Positions 1 to 5,671 of a stretch of DNA of 5,671 bases are shown here, piece after piece. Made by a program: the position numbers and the translations under genes. This stretch comes from an uncultured Mollicutes bacterium (GTDB lineage Bacteria > Bacillota_I > Bacilli_A > RFN20 > CAG-826), in NCBI GenBank assembly GCA_900550795.1, contig URTN01000060.1, positions 1 through 5,671 on the forward strand, given 5' to 3'. Under the pieces are notes generated by a model that saw only the letters and a list, made by a program, of their open reading frames with translations, was not told where the DNA came from and searched no databases. The stretch's first letter is position 1; each line of letters begins with the position of its first letter.

Positions 1-599
1 AAGACGAACAAGAATATATCTCCATCATGTTTGAGATGAAAAACGAAACCGAAACGAATACGAAAAAACATAAAAACGATGATTTCCTCAAAGAGCTTGA
101 TAAAGATAGAAACGAAAAGAACTGTGAATATGCCGTATTGGTATCTACTCTCGAGCCTGATAGTGAGCTTTATAATTCCGGAATAGTAGATGTTTCATAC
201 AAATACAAGAAGATGTTTGTAGTAAGACCTCAATGCTTCATGTCTATAATCGGGTTATTAACCAATGCCGCTAAAAACTCTATCGAATACAAAAAAGAAC
301 TCGCTTTAGTAAAAGCACAAAATCTTGATGTTAATAACTTTGAGGACAACTTAAAGAAGTTCCAAGATGGATTTTCTAAGAACTTCCAAATAGCTGCAGG
401 CAAATTCACCACCGCTATAGAAGAAATAGACAAAACTATCACTCACTTACAAAAAGTAAAAGAGAATCTTCAAAGCTCCGAACGTAACCTTCGCTTAGCA
501 AATGATAAAGCACAAGATTTATCAATTAAAAAACTTACAAAGAACGCTCCAAGTGTAAAAGAAATGTTCGATAAAGCAAATCAAGAAGAAAAGGAATAA
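1..599 (+). CDS. DUF2130 domain-containing protein, 3' part (5' end outside window)
   Basis: This is the C-terminal part of a DUF2130 (PF09903, COG4487) protein of unknown function. The frame is open to the left edge (first full codon at position 3, reading DEQEYISI before the Met at 27), so that Met is internal, not the start. Family-like stretches, numbered from that Met, are MFEMKNE at 1-7, a KELDKDRNEKNCEYAVLVS block around 22-40, GIVDV near 52-56, and VVRPQCFMSIIGLLTNAA around 65-82. The rest, roughly 85-190, is charged and heptad-like, probably a coiled coil, and ends in a Lys/Glu-rich tail. Family members usually carry another long coiled coil upstream, which would lie outside the window. 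No signal peptide or membrane segment is visible in this part. The gene stops at TAA (597-599), five bases before the hydrolase gene, suggesting one operon. The E-M-K motif at 3-5 resembles the E-x-K of PD-(D/E)XK nucleases, but that is only a suggestion. Family assignment is from memory of its conserved motifs. Confidence 0.85.
   Translation, partial: DEQEYISIMFEMKNETETNTKKHKNDDFLKELDKDRNEKNCEYAVLVSTLEPDSELYNSGIVDVSYKYKKMFVVRPQCFMSIIGLLTNAAKNSIEYKKELALVKAQNLDVNNFEDNLKKFQDGFSKNFQIAAGKFTTAIEEIDKTITHLQKVKENLQSSERNLRLANDKAQDLSIKKLTKNAPSVKEMFDKANQEEKE
589..595 (+). promoter_or_regulatory. Shine-Dalgarno site of the choloylglycine hydrolase gene
   Basis: The sequence AAAAGGA lies inside the last codons of the DUF2130 gene, with GGA ending 9 bases before the ATG at 605. 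It supports that start, which must also be right because the next residue, Cys2, has to become the N-terminal nucleophile. Its position within the upstream gene suggests translational coupling. No separate promoter is evident just upstream. Confidence 0.6.
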
Positions 600-604
600 A
601 GAAA

Positions 605-1582
605 ATGTGTACAGCAATTTCATATAAATCCGGTTCGACTTATTTTGGAAGAAATCTAGATTATGAATTCTCTTACGGCGAAGAAGTTGTAATTATTCCA
701 AGAAATTATCCAATTAAATATAAATATAAAGAAGAAAACTCATCACATTATGCAGTTGTAGGAATGGCGCATATTGAAAATAATTTCCCACTACTTTATG
801 ACGGCATAAACGAACATGGTTTAGGAATGGCCGGACTGAACTTTGTAGGCAATTGTCATTATGAAGAATTTAAAGAAAATAAAGATAATATCGCTAGTTT
901 TGAATTTATACTTTATATTCTTTCCACATGTAAGAATGTTAAAGAAGTAAAAGAGAAACTAAGAACTATTAATGTTACAAATGATTCGTTTTCCCCACAA
1001 TTACCGCCATCTCAATTGCACTACATAGTATCAGATGCCGATGAAAGCATAGTTATTGAGAATAGAATTGGTGGGATAAAAGTATTTGAGCATACTATTG
1101 GAGTTTTAACAAACAATCCTCCATTTGAATATCAAATGGCAGCTTTAAATAACTATAGAAGTCTTTCAAACAAAGATCCTATTAATACATTCTCTAAAGA
1201 CATCGATTTATCCTTATATAGTAGAGGCATGGGCGCCATAGGGCTTCCTGGTGATTTGTCCAGTCAATCTAGATTCGTTAGGGTAGCTTTTACGAAGTTC
1301 AATTCCACCACCTCAAATAACAACATAGAAAATGTCAATCAATTCTTTCATATAATGCATAGTGTTGAGCAACAAAATGGTGTTTGTGAGGTAAAAGAAG
1401 GCAAATATGAATATACCATCTATACCTCTTGCTGCGACCTAAATAAGGGCATTTATTACTATACAACTTATAAAAATCATCAAATAAATGCGATTAATAT
1501 GCATGATGTTGACTTAAATGCCACTGGTTTGTTCAAATTCAAGTTGATTGAGGAGGAATCAATCAATTATCAATCGAAATAG
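605..1582 (+). CDS. bsh: Choloylglycine hydrolase family protein (probable bile salt hydrolase)
   Basis: This is a linear-amide C-N hydrolase of the Ntn superfamily (CBAH, PF02275). The family hydrolyses the amide bond of glycine- or taurine-conjugated bile salts, or of penicillin V. At 325 residues it is close to full length for the family (about 315-330). Removal of Met1 exposes the nucleophile Cys2. The other expected active-site residues are visible: Arg16 and Asp19 (in GRNLDY), Asn79 (in GMAGLNF), Asn170 (in GVLTNNP) and Arg223 (in SRFVRVAF). Asn at position 79, where penicillin V acylases often have Tyr, favours bile salt hydrolase, as does the YTSCCDLNKGIYYYTTY stretch near 272-289, but substrate cannot be fixed from sequence. 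There is no signal peptide, so the enzyme is expected in the cytoplasm. The protein contains no tryptophan. It follows the DUF2130 gene by five bases and is followed by a terminator, so it is probably the last gene of that operon. The alternative is a penicillin acylase or N-acyl-homoserine-lactone-type amidase. Confidence 0.9.
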   Translation: MCTAISYKSGSTYFGRNLDYEFSYGEEVVIIPRNYPIKYKYKEENSSHYAVVGMAHIENNFPLLYDGINEHGLGMAGLNFVGNCHYEEFKENKDNIASFEFILYILSTCKNVKEVKEKLRTINVTNDSFSPQLPPSQLHYIVSDADESIVIENRIGGIKVFEHTIGVLTNNPPFEYQMAALNNYRSLSNKDPINTFSKDIDLSLYSRGMGAIGLPGDLSSQSRFVRVAFTKFNSTTSNNNIENVNQFFHIMHSVEQQNGVCEVKEGKYEYTIYTSCCDLNKGIYYYTTYKNHQINAINMHDVDLNATGLFKFKLIEEESINYQSK

Positions 1583-1609
1583 CCTTAGGCCAATAAACTC
1601 TTAATTCGT

Positions 1610-1637
1610 GGTTAAATAACCTTGTAGTAAACAAGTT
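1610..1637 (+). repeat. Two small adjacent hairpins in the 3' untranslated region
   Basis: GGTTA at 1610-1614 can pair with TAACC at 1617-1621, and CTTGT at 1621-1625 can pair with ACAAG at 1631-1635, with AA/TT extending the second stem around a bulged C at 1620. The two stems share base 1621, so they could compete. Neither is followed by a T tract, so they are not terminators on their own. They may stabilise the 3' end of the message or be chance structures in AT-rich DNA. Confidence 0.3.
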
Positions 1638-1656
1638 AGAAAATACTTGAGCTTAT

Positions 1657-1692
1657 ACTAGATTCTCTAAAAAGCAGATTCTAGTTTTTTAT
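1657..1692 (+). terminator. Rho-independent terminator of the DUF2130-hydrolase operon
   Basis: The arms ACTAGATTCT (1657-1666) and AGATTCTAGT (1676-1685) form a ten-position stem with one T-T mismatch and a nine-base loop. A run of T from 1685 to 1690, then ATT, follows directly. The stem is AT-rich, so it is a weaker terminator than a GC-rich one. It lies 75 bases after the hydrolase stop codon and separates that operon from the regulator gene. Confidence 0.7.
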
Positions 1693-1832
1693 TGACGAAT
1701 TCTATACAAATCTTTTTATCTTTTGAATCAATCCTCTTCATTAATTAGAGAACACATCATTCCATGGCGTAGTCAAAGGACAAAAAAGAGTTCCAACATG
1801 AACATTAACGAAAAATTCCTTAAATATCATTT

Positions 1833-1860
1833 TTGCAATTAATGATAGTTTTAGTATAAA
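1833..1860 (+). promoter_or_regulatory. Probable sigma-A type promoter of the regulator gene
   Basis: A -35 box TTGCAA (1833-1838) and a -10 box TATAAA (1855-1860) are separated by 16 bases, near the usual 17 for the housekeeping sigma factor. Transcription would start near 1866-1868, leaving a leader of about 25 bases before the ATG at 1892. The match is good but AT-rich DNA gives such matches by chance; position upstream of a gene with its own ribosome binding site supports it. Confidence 0.6.
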
Positions 1861-1878
1861 ATATTGATAGTTTATCAA
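1843..1878 (+). promoter_or_regulatory. Candidate operator: direct repeat and dyad over the regulator promoter
   Basis: TGATAGTTT occurs at 1843-1851 and again at 1865-1873, 22 bases apart (about two helical turns), one copy on each side of the -10 box. The second copy lies inside a perfect dyad, TTGATA-GTT-TATCAA (1864-1878), which covers the expected transcription start and reaches the Shine-Dalgarno site. This geometry is typical of a repressor site. Because the gene it precedes encodes a winged-helix protein, autoregulation is plausible but inferred. Confidence 0.45.
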
Positions 1879-1884
1879 AGAGGT
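1877..1884 (+). promoter_or_regulatory. Shine-Dalgarno site of the regulator gene
   Basis: AAAGAGGT ends seven bases before the ATG at 1892. It decides that start; the protein then begins directly with the conserved E-x-x-x-LEFK region expected at the N terminus of an AlbA_2 domain. Its first two bases are the last two of the dyad at 1864-1878, so a protein bound there could also block ribosome entry only indirectly, by stopping transcription. Confidence 0.65.
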
Positions 1885-1891
1885 AAGTCAT

Positions 1892-3241
1892 ATGTTAAAT
1901 TATGAAACTGAAACGCTTGAATTTAAGAAAACTTTATATGAAATAAATCAGGCAATGATTTCGTTAACGTCTATGCTAAACACCACTGGTCATGGTACTT
2001 TATACTTTTGTGTTGATAATAATGGGAACCCTGCAGAACAGCCTATTGAAAAGGATATAATCCAAAGGCTTTCTCTAATGATAAAATCAAGTATCAAACC
2101 AACCGTAATACCTTTGATACAATTTGATAGTTTAGACGGCATTCAAACTATCAAATTGACAGTTAAAGGTGAAAAAGCACCTTATTCGGCATTCGGTCAT
2201 TACTTCATAAGAGACGATGATCAAGATATTGAAATGACACAGGATGACCTCGAGTCGTTCTTTAAAAAGAGACATTCAAATAATTCCACATGGGAACATT
2301 CATTGACGGATTTTACATCAGAAGATATAGATGAGAGACAACTAATCGAGATTATCAACAAAGCCAATGAGTGTCATAGGATAAAGTACGTATACAAGAA
2401 CGTCGATGAAGCCCTTGAAATGCTATCTTTGGAAGAGGATGGTTATCTTAACAATGCTTGTTTTTCTCTTTTATCAACCAAAAAGCCCCATTTAATCGAA
2501 GAAATCGTATATGCAACTGATGAAAAGCGGACGATAATCGATAAAAAGTGTTTTTACGGTAATATATTCGACTGTATAAAAGAAGAATTCTCCTTTATCA
2601 AAAAGAACATCCGTTGGGCCTTAAAACAAGTCGGCGATAAGATAGATGAAATCCCAGAAATTCCTTTAAACGCGCTTTATGAAATTGTTTTAAATAGCTT
2701 GATTCATAAAGATTATACTTCTGAGAAACCTAACAAAATTGAGATTACTCCAGGGTCAATAAGCATTTCAAACCCAGGGGAAATGTCTTCCTCTTTTTCC
2801 ATAAATGATTTTTATAAAGAAACATTAGGAACCCAGCCAAGAAACCCATTAATCGCGATAATTATGTATTTATCAGGAGAAATTAAAGATCTAGGAGGCG
2901 GATTTAAGATAATCTTAGATGCTTTAAAAGAAGTGGGAATTTCATATTCAATTAGAAATGAGAACGGTTACTTTTCTTTCATAATAAAAAGAAGAAGCCA
3001 AGATCAAAATGAAAAAGAAAAGAAGTTAAACGAGAAAATAGGCGATTTGAAGCTTACAAAGGCCGATAAGGCATTATTAGACTATTTTAGACAGAACGAC
3101 ACTCTAAATAGCATTTCTAACGCTTCTAGCGCACTTTCTTTGTCTACAATAACCATTCAGCGTTCAATTAATAAACTTGTCTCTAGTGAAATCATAAAAC
3201 GCATAGGCAGCAAAAAGGAAGGCTATTGGAAATTAAAATAG
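1892..3241 (+). CDS. COG2865-type regulator: AlbA_2/Schlafen-like, GHKL ATPase-like and winged-helix domains
   Basis: This 449-residue cytoplasmic protein matches the layout of COG2865 'predicted transcriptional regulators'. Residues about 4-120 form an AlbA_2 (PF04326, Schlafen AAA-like, nucleic-acid binding) domain: LEFK at 9-12, GTLYFCVDNNGN at 35-46, APYSAFGHYFIRDD at 96-109. The middle, 135-255, is the usual linker region. Residues 257-345 resemble HATPase_c_4, with an N-box-like NSLIHKDY (Asn268 to Tyr275), SNPG at 293-296 and a glycine stretch GGG at 335-337. A charged linker (368-385) leads to a winged helix at about 388-447 (ADKALLDYF, then STITIQRSINKLVSSEIIKR as the likely recognition helix). 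There is no signal peptide or membrane segment. It has its own promoter and repeats over it, and stands alone between a terminator and a convergent gene, so its targets are not shown by context apart from possible self-control. Ligand and ATP use are unknown; the glycine motif is shorter than in active GHKL ATPases. Confidence 0.82.
   Translation: MLNYETETLEFKKTLYEINQAMISLTSMLNTTGHGTLYFCVDNNGNPAEQPIEKDIIQRLSLMIKSSIKPTVIPLIQFDSLDGIQTIKLTVKGEKAPYSAFGHYFIRDDDQDIEMTQDDLESFFKKRHSNNSTWEHSLTDFTSEDIDERQLIEIINKANECHRIKYVYKNVDEALEMLSLEEDGYLNNACFSLLSTKKPHLIEEIVYATDEKRTIIDKKCFYGNIFDCIKEEFSFIKKNIRWALKQVGDKIDEIPEIPLNALYEIVLNSLIHKDYTSEKPNKIEITPGSISISNPGEMSSSFSINDFYKETLGTQPRNPLIAIIMYLSGEIKDLGGGFKIILDALKEVGISYSIRNENGYFSFIIKRRSQDQNEKEKKLNEKIGDLKLTKADKALLDYFRQNDTLNSISNASSALSLSTITIQRSINKLVSSEIIKRIGSKKEGYWKLK
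2120..2158. repeat. 14-bp perfect inverted repeat inside the regulator gene
   Basis: CAATTTGATAGTTT (2120-2133) and its exact reverse complement (2145-2158) flank an 11-base spacer. Each arm contains the word TGATAGTTT found twice over the gene's own promoter. The arms fall in codons 77-89 of the AlbA_2 domain. No T tract follows, so it is not an intrinsic terminator. It could be an internal operator, an mRNA hairpin, or a coincidence of coding sequence. Confidence 0.6.
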
Positions 3242-3261
3242 GCCATGCAAGCAAGGCCTAT
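3232..3261 (-). terminator. Rho-independent terminator of the GH43 gene, overlapping the regulator stop codon
   Basis: ATAGGCC (3238-3244) and GGCCTAT (3255-3261) form a perfect seven-bp stem with a ten-base loop. Read on the minus strand the stem is followed by TTTAATTT, continuing a short T run from the stem end, whereas on the plus strand it is followed by AAAGGAGG. It therefore suits the minus-strand gene, whose stop codon is 20 bases before it. The hairpin includes the TAG stop of the plus-strand regulator gene, so the two convergent genes share it. Confidence 0.6.
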
Positions 3262-3281
3262 AAAGGAGGAACAGTGGTGGG

Positions 3282-5671
3282 TTAAAGGATTGTAACCTTC
3301 AAGTTTTGATATACTGCAGCAGCTCCACAAGTATATAAAGCGGCAGGGCCATGGGTTGGGCCAGTTAAACTTAGATAAGTCAAAGATAACTCACCATTAA
3401 TATATAAAGAGATATTATTGCCTTTCGCGACTGCTTTAAGATGTATCTTTTTCCCACTTGGAAACAAATTAATTCCAGCGTCACTAGGCCCGGAAAGGGT
3501 ATCGCCATAATTGCATTCCTTAATAGACACACTTGAGTTACCTAACCCACAATAGAAGCCTTGGATTGAATCATCACTATCTGAACTAGCAAAGGCAGCA
3601 TTTGAACCTCTAAGCAATATTCCGGCACTTGTAGCCTGCGTTTCTCCATCAAGAGTCATATCGACTTCAACTTCATAATCTCTCATTGTAGAATCGCCAA
3701 TATATAGAAGTTGTCTATTCCCGCTTAAGGCATAATGGCCATCATATTTTATCTTCCACATATTTACATAATTAACACCATGAGTAACAAATGATTTCAA
3801 ATCATTCTCAAATGTCAATTTATTATTTGTAGTCTTATAAAATTCGCCATTGATGAATTCGACACCGTCTTCAAGACCATAGAAGGTGAGATAGTGGGTT
3901 CCTTTACTTCCTTCTATTTGACCAATATTAACCTTAATAACGTCATCCAAAGAACTATATGAAGGAATCTTACACTTATAGGTTTTTCCATTATCTAGCC
4001 TTATTCCAATGTATTTGCCCATGGATGTATAAGGAACAGTTAGATCGATTCCATAATTGCTGTCTTCATTTAGATAAACTCTATAAGAAGCTCTTTCGCC
4101 TTTATTAAGTCTAACGGCTTTAGATCCATCAACCCCGTTCCCGGCTTCACTCTTTTCAATTCTTACTAAATCTGATTTAAAAGTCGATTTTTCTTCATCA
4201 TATTCAGAGGCATAGAATTTATCTTGTTTCCAGTCTCTTTTCTCACTTGAATCAAAGGCGTCATTCGTAAAGGCGGTGAATGAATAATCGCTTCCTTCTT
4301 CATAACCGATTTTGCCTTCTTTTAAAGCAGTGTCTAACATAACGTCAATCTTCTTCATTGAATCAAAATAAAGCGCAAATCTTGAATCTTTATATTGAAT
4401 ACGATATGAATGCAAATAGTCGTAATCATATTGTTTATTTAACGTAGAAGAGGCTAAAACTTTATCATTTCCATTACTAACTTGATGCAAACTTATCTTA
4501 TTAGAATTATTAATTACATAAGCATAATCAGTTGGAGAAGAATAAGACAAAACCATCTTCTTTCCTTCGCCTCTTGTATTGAATTCAACGGTAAAATAAC
4601 TGGAGGTAGACTTATTAGAAAGAACAAAGCCATTCTCTAAATCAAACCCTTCTTTATTATAGGAAGAGAAGTCAGGCATCTGAGGAACTAGATTATCTTT
4701 CTTTTCAGGATGATTAACACCTAATTCAGATCCATTAAACAACATCCTAGCCATATTAAAACGCCTATATGGTCCGTTTAAACTAATTAAATCGTGATAG
4801 ACCATGTAGTAGGAATCCATGTTTGGGCCTAATACAGAAGCACTATGTCCTAATCCGTTATATTCGCTAGATGTATTAAGCAAAATACAAGATCCATATT
4901 GGAACGCGCCCCTACGGAACATAGCTTTATCAGTTACATTTGAATCAAAATATGAATAGGCGACTCTGTATCCGGGAGAAGTGACTGCGGTTCCCGTAAA
5001 TGTTAAATAATAGAAACCATCTTTCTTAATTAAACCTGGACCTTCAGTCCATCCACCGATCATTGTATTCTCCAAATTAACTTTTCCGATGATATTTAAA
5101 TCATCATCCATTTTGTTAATTCTGATTCCGTCGTTATTTGCCCTAAGGAAATATAAAGTTTCATCATCATCTAGGAAAAACGAACCATCAATTCTTTCAC
5201 CGAAATTGTCAATGTATTTAACAAATGGACCCTCAGGTGAACGTGAACGCAATATATAGTGCCCTTGCCCTCTTCTTGATTCACACATATAGAACCAACC
5301 GTCTTTATAAATAACTTCAGGGGCATACGCTGTAAAAGTAGATTCGTCAACTGAAACATATCCCTCAGGAAGTCCTTCGGCCTGTACTTTTTCCCAAGTG
5401 AGCATGTCTTTTGACTTCCATCCCATGACGCCTGTTTCCATAGATTTAGTGGAAACAATTAGGTAATACATCCCATCGTATCTATAAACAAAAGGATCGC
5501 CACAGCCATAAGAATCCCAATAATCTGGAATCCTATCTTTTCCATAGGAATTATCATACATTTCACGGGGGGAAGAAGAAGTTAATTCAGTTGTAGAGCA
5601 AACATCACTATTTGTATCGACTTCGCCACAAGAAGACAAAAGAAGTAGGGGAATAAACGCTAAACTTAATA
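3282..5671 (-). CDS. Multidomain GH43 family glycoside hydrolase, lipoprotein (5' end outside window)
   Basis: This is a large inverting glycoside hydrolase, numbered here from a TTG codon at 5639, though the frame is open to the window edge and the true start is upstream. The first visible residues are a hydrophobic stretch ending in the lipobox LSSC, so Cys4 is probably lipidated and the enzyme sits on the outer membrane face. Residues 35-325 form the five-bladed GH43 propeller: general base Asp48 (GDPFVYRYDGMYYL), Asp151 (IDGSFFLDDD) and general acid Glu199 (WTEGPGL), with YAPEVIYKDGWFYM at 105-118. Residues about 335-465 look like a LamG/DUF1080-type beta-sandwich. Residues about 480-603 resemble a CBM6/CBM35-like module (NGVDGSKAVRLNKGE, then LTFYGLEDGVEFINGEFYK). 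Residues 605-785 resemble a second concanavalin-like sandwich (SAGILLRGSN, LKAVAKGNNISLYINGE). The family acts on arabinan, xylan or galactan side chains; the substrate is not readable here. It converges on the regulator gene. Confidence 0.85.
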   Translation of the reverse strand, partial: LSLAFIPLLLLSSCGEVDTNSDVCSTTELTSSSPREMYDNSYGKDRIPDYWDSYGCGDPFVYRYDGMYYLIVSTKSMETGVMGWKSKDMLTWEKVQAEGLPEGYVSVDESTFTAYAPEVIYKDGWFYMCESRRGQGHYILRSRSPEGPFVKYIDNFGERIDGSFFLDDDETLYFLRANNDGIRINKMDDDLNIIGKVNLENTMIGGWTEGPGLIKKDGFYYLTFTGTAVTSPGYRVAYSYFDSNVTDKAMFRRGAFQYGSCILLNTSSEYNGLGHSASVLGPNMDSYYMVYHDLISLNGPYRRFNMARMLFNGSELGVNHPEKKDNLVPQMPDFSSYNKEGFDLENGFVLSNKSTSSYFTVEFNTRGEGKKMVLSYSSPTDYAYVINNSNKISLHQVSNGNDKVLASSTLNKQYDYDYLHSYRIQYKDSRFALYFDSMKKIDVMLDTALKEGKIGYEEGSDYSFTAFTNDAFDSSEKRDWKQDKFYASEYDEEKSTFKSDLVRIEKSEAGNGVDGSKAVRLNKGERASYRVYLNEDSNYGIDLTVPYTSMGKYIGIRLDNGKTYKCKIPSYSSLDDVIKVNIGQIEGSKGTHYLTFYGLEDGVEFINGEFYKTTNNKLTFENDLKSFVTHGVNYVNMWKIKYDGHYALSGNRQLLYIGDSTMRDYEVEVDMTLDGETQATSAGILLRGSNAAFASSDSDDSIQGFYCGLGNSSVSIKECNYGDTLSGPSDAGINLFPSGKKIHLKAVAKGNNISLYINGELSLTYLSLTGPTHGPAALYTCGAAAVYQNLKVTIL
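5628..5669 (-). other. Partial lipoprotein signal peptide with lipobox
   Basis: In the GH43 frame the codons between the window edge and Cys4 read LSLAFIPLLLLSSC: a hydrophobic core followed by the lipobox LSSC. The cysteine codon is at 5628-5630. This is the C-terminal end of a type II signal peptide; the charged N-region and start codon lie beyond the window. After the cysteine comes a Ser/Thr-rich spacer of about 25 residues, as expected for a surface-tethered enzyme. Confidence 0.8.

Larger units (their letters stand above)
1583..1891. other. Intergenic region between hydrolase and regulator genes
   Basis: This 309-base stretch holds no convincing gene on either strand. Its left third contains small hairpins and the terminator of the upstream operon. 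The middle, about 1693-1830, is AT-rich with no recognisable element. The right end holds the promoter, repeat motifs and ribosome binding site of the downstream regulator gene. Confidence 0.75.

Noticed and set aside
31..77. Repeated CGAAA-like words that might be a small tandem repeat
   Set aside because: They are irregularly spaced and follow from Lys/Glu/Thr-rich coding sequence.
433..441. A further AAACTATCA word in the DUF2130 gene
   Set aside because: It is a single copy within coding sequence, far from a promoter and without a symmetrical partner; probably chance in AT-rich DNA.
230..442. 70-codon open frame on the minus strand
   Set aside because: It lies wholly inside the DUF2130 coding region, has no ribosome binding site that I can see and resembles no family; a shadow of the real gene.
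1798..1842. Fourteen-codon ATG frame upstream of the regulator gene (possible leader peptide)
   Set aside because: It has no good ribosome binding site and overlaps the -35 box, so it would not be on the regulator transcript.
1892..3241. A defence system based on the Schlafen-like domain
   Set aside because: The gene stands alone with its own promoter, lacks nuclease or helicase partners, and its domain order fits a regulator.
3262..3285. Near-perfect Shine-Dalgarno AAAGGAGGA followed by GTG GTG on the plus strand
   Set aside because: The frame reads GTG GTG GGT TAA and stops at once, so no gene starts here.
5171..5458. 95-codon open frame on the minus strand
   Set aside because: It overlaps the GH43 propeller region in another frame, and its composition (Cys-, Arg- and Lys-rich, no domain) is that of an out-of-frame translation.
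1..5671. A recoded TGA (tryptophan) as in Mollicutes
   Set aside because: All long frames are intact under the standard code and the tryptophans checked are encoded by TGG.

Overview
The window is AT-rich DNA, most likely from a low-GC Gram-positive or Mollicutes-related gut bacterium. The pointers are the AT-rich base and codon use, purine-rich Shine-Dalgarno sites, a bile-salt-hydrolase-type enzyme and a lipid-anchored polysaccharide-degrading enzyme. Tryptophan is encoded by TGG throughout, and the four genes stop at TAA or TAG, so the standard code fits; no TGA is read through. The taxon is an inference; no RNA gene or marker is present to fix it.

Layout. (1) Positions 1-599, plus strand: the 3' part of a DUF2130 (COG4487) gene that begins before the window. 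(2) Five bases later, 605-1582, plus strand: a complete N-terminal-nucleophile hydrolase of the choloylglycine hydrolase family with every expected catalytic residue, apparently co-transcribed with the DUF2130 gene. (3) Positions 1583-1891: a non-coding stretch holding two small hairpins, a rho-independent terminator, and then a promoter with an overlapping dyad and direct repeat. (4) Positions 1892-3241, plus strand: a stand-alone COG2865-type regulator (AlbA_2/Schlafen-like domain, GHKL-type ATPase-like domain, C-terminal winged helix). (5) Positions 3242-3281: a convergent junction whose hairpin looks like the terminator of the minus-strand gene. (6) Positions 3282-5671, minus strand: a large multidomain GH43 lipoprotein whose 5' end lies beyond the right edge.

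The genes form three transcription units without a clear shared pathway. The hydrolase and the GH43 enzyme both suit life in the intestine (bile tolerance, glycan use). The regulator may control itself: the nine-base word TGATAGTTT occurs twice over its promoter, one copy inside a perfect dyad, and again as an inverted pair forming a 14-bp perfect inverted repeat early in its coding region. This is the most unusual signal in the window. I see no CRISPR array, tRNA, rRNA, insertion sequence or complete defence system, and nothing I would call a new multi-gene system.
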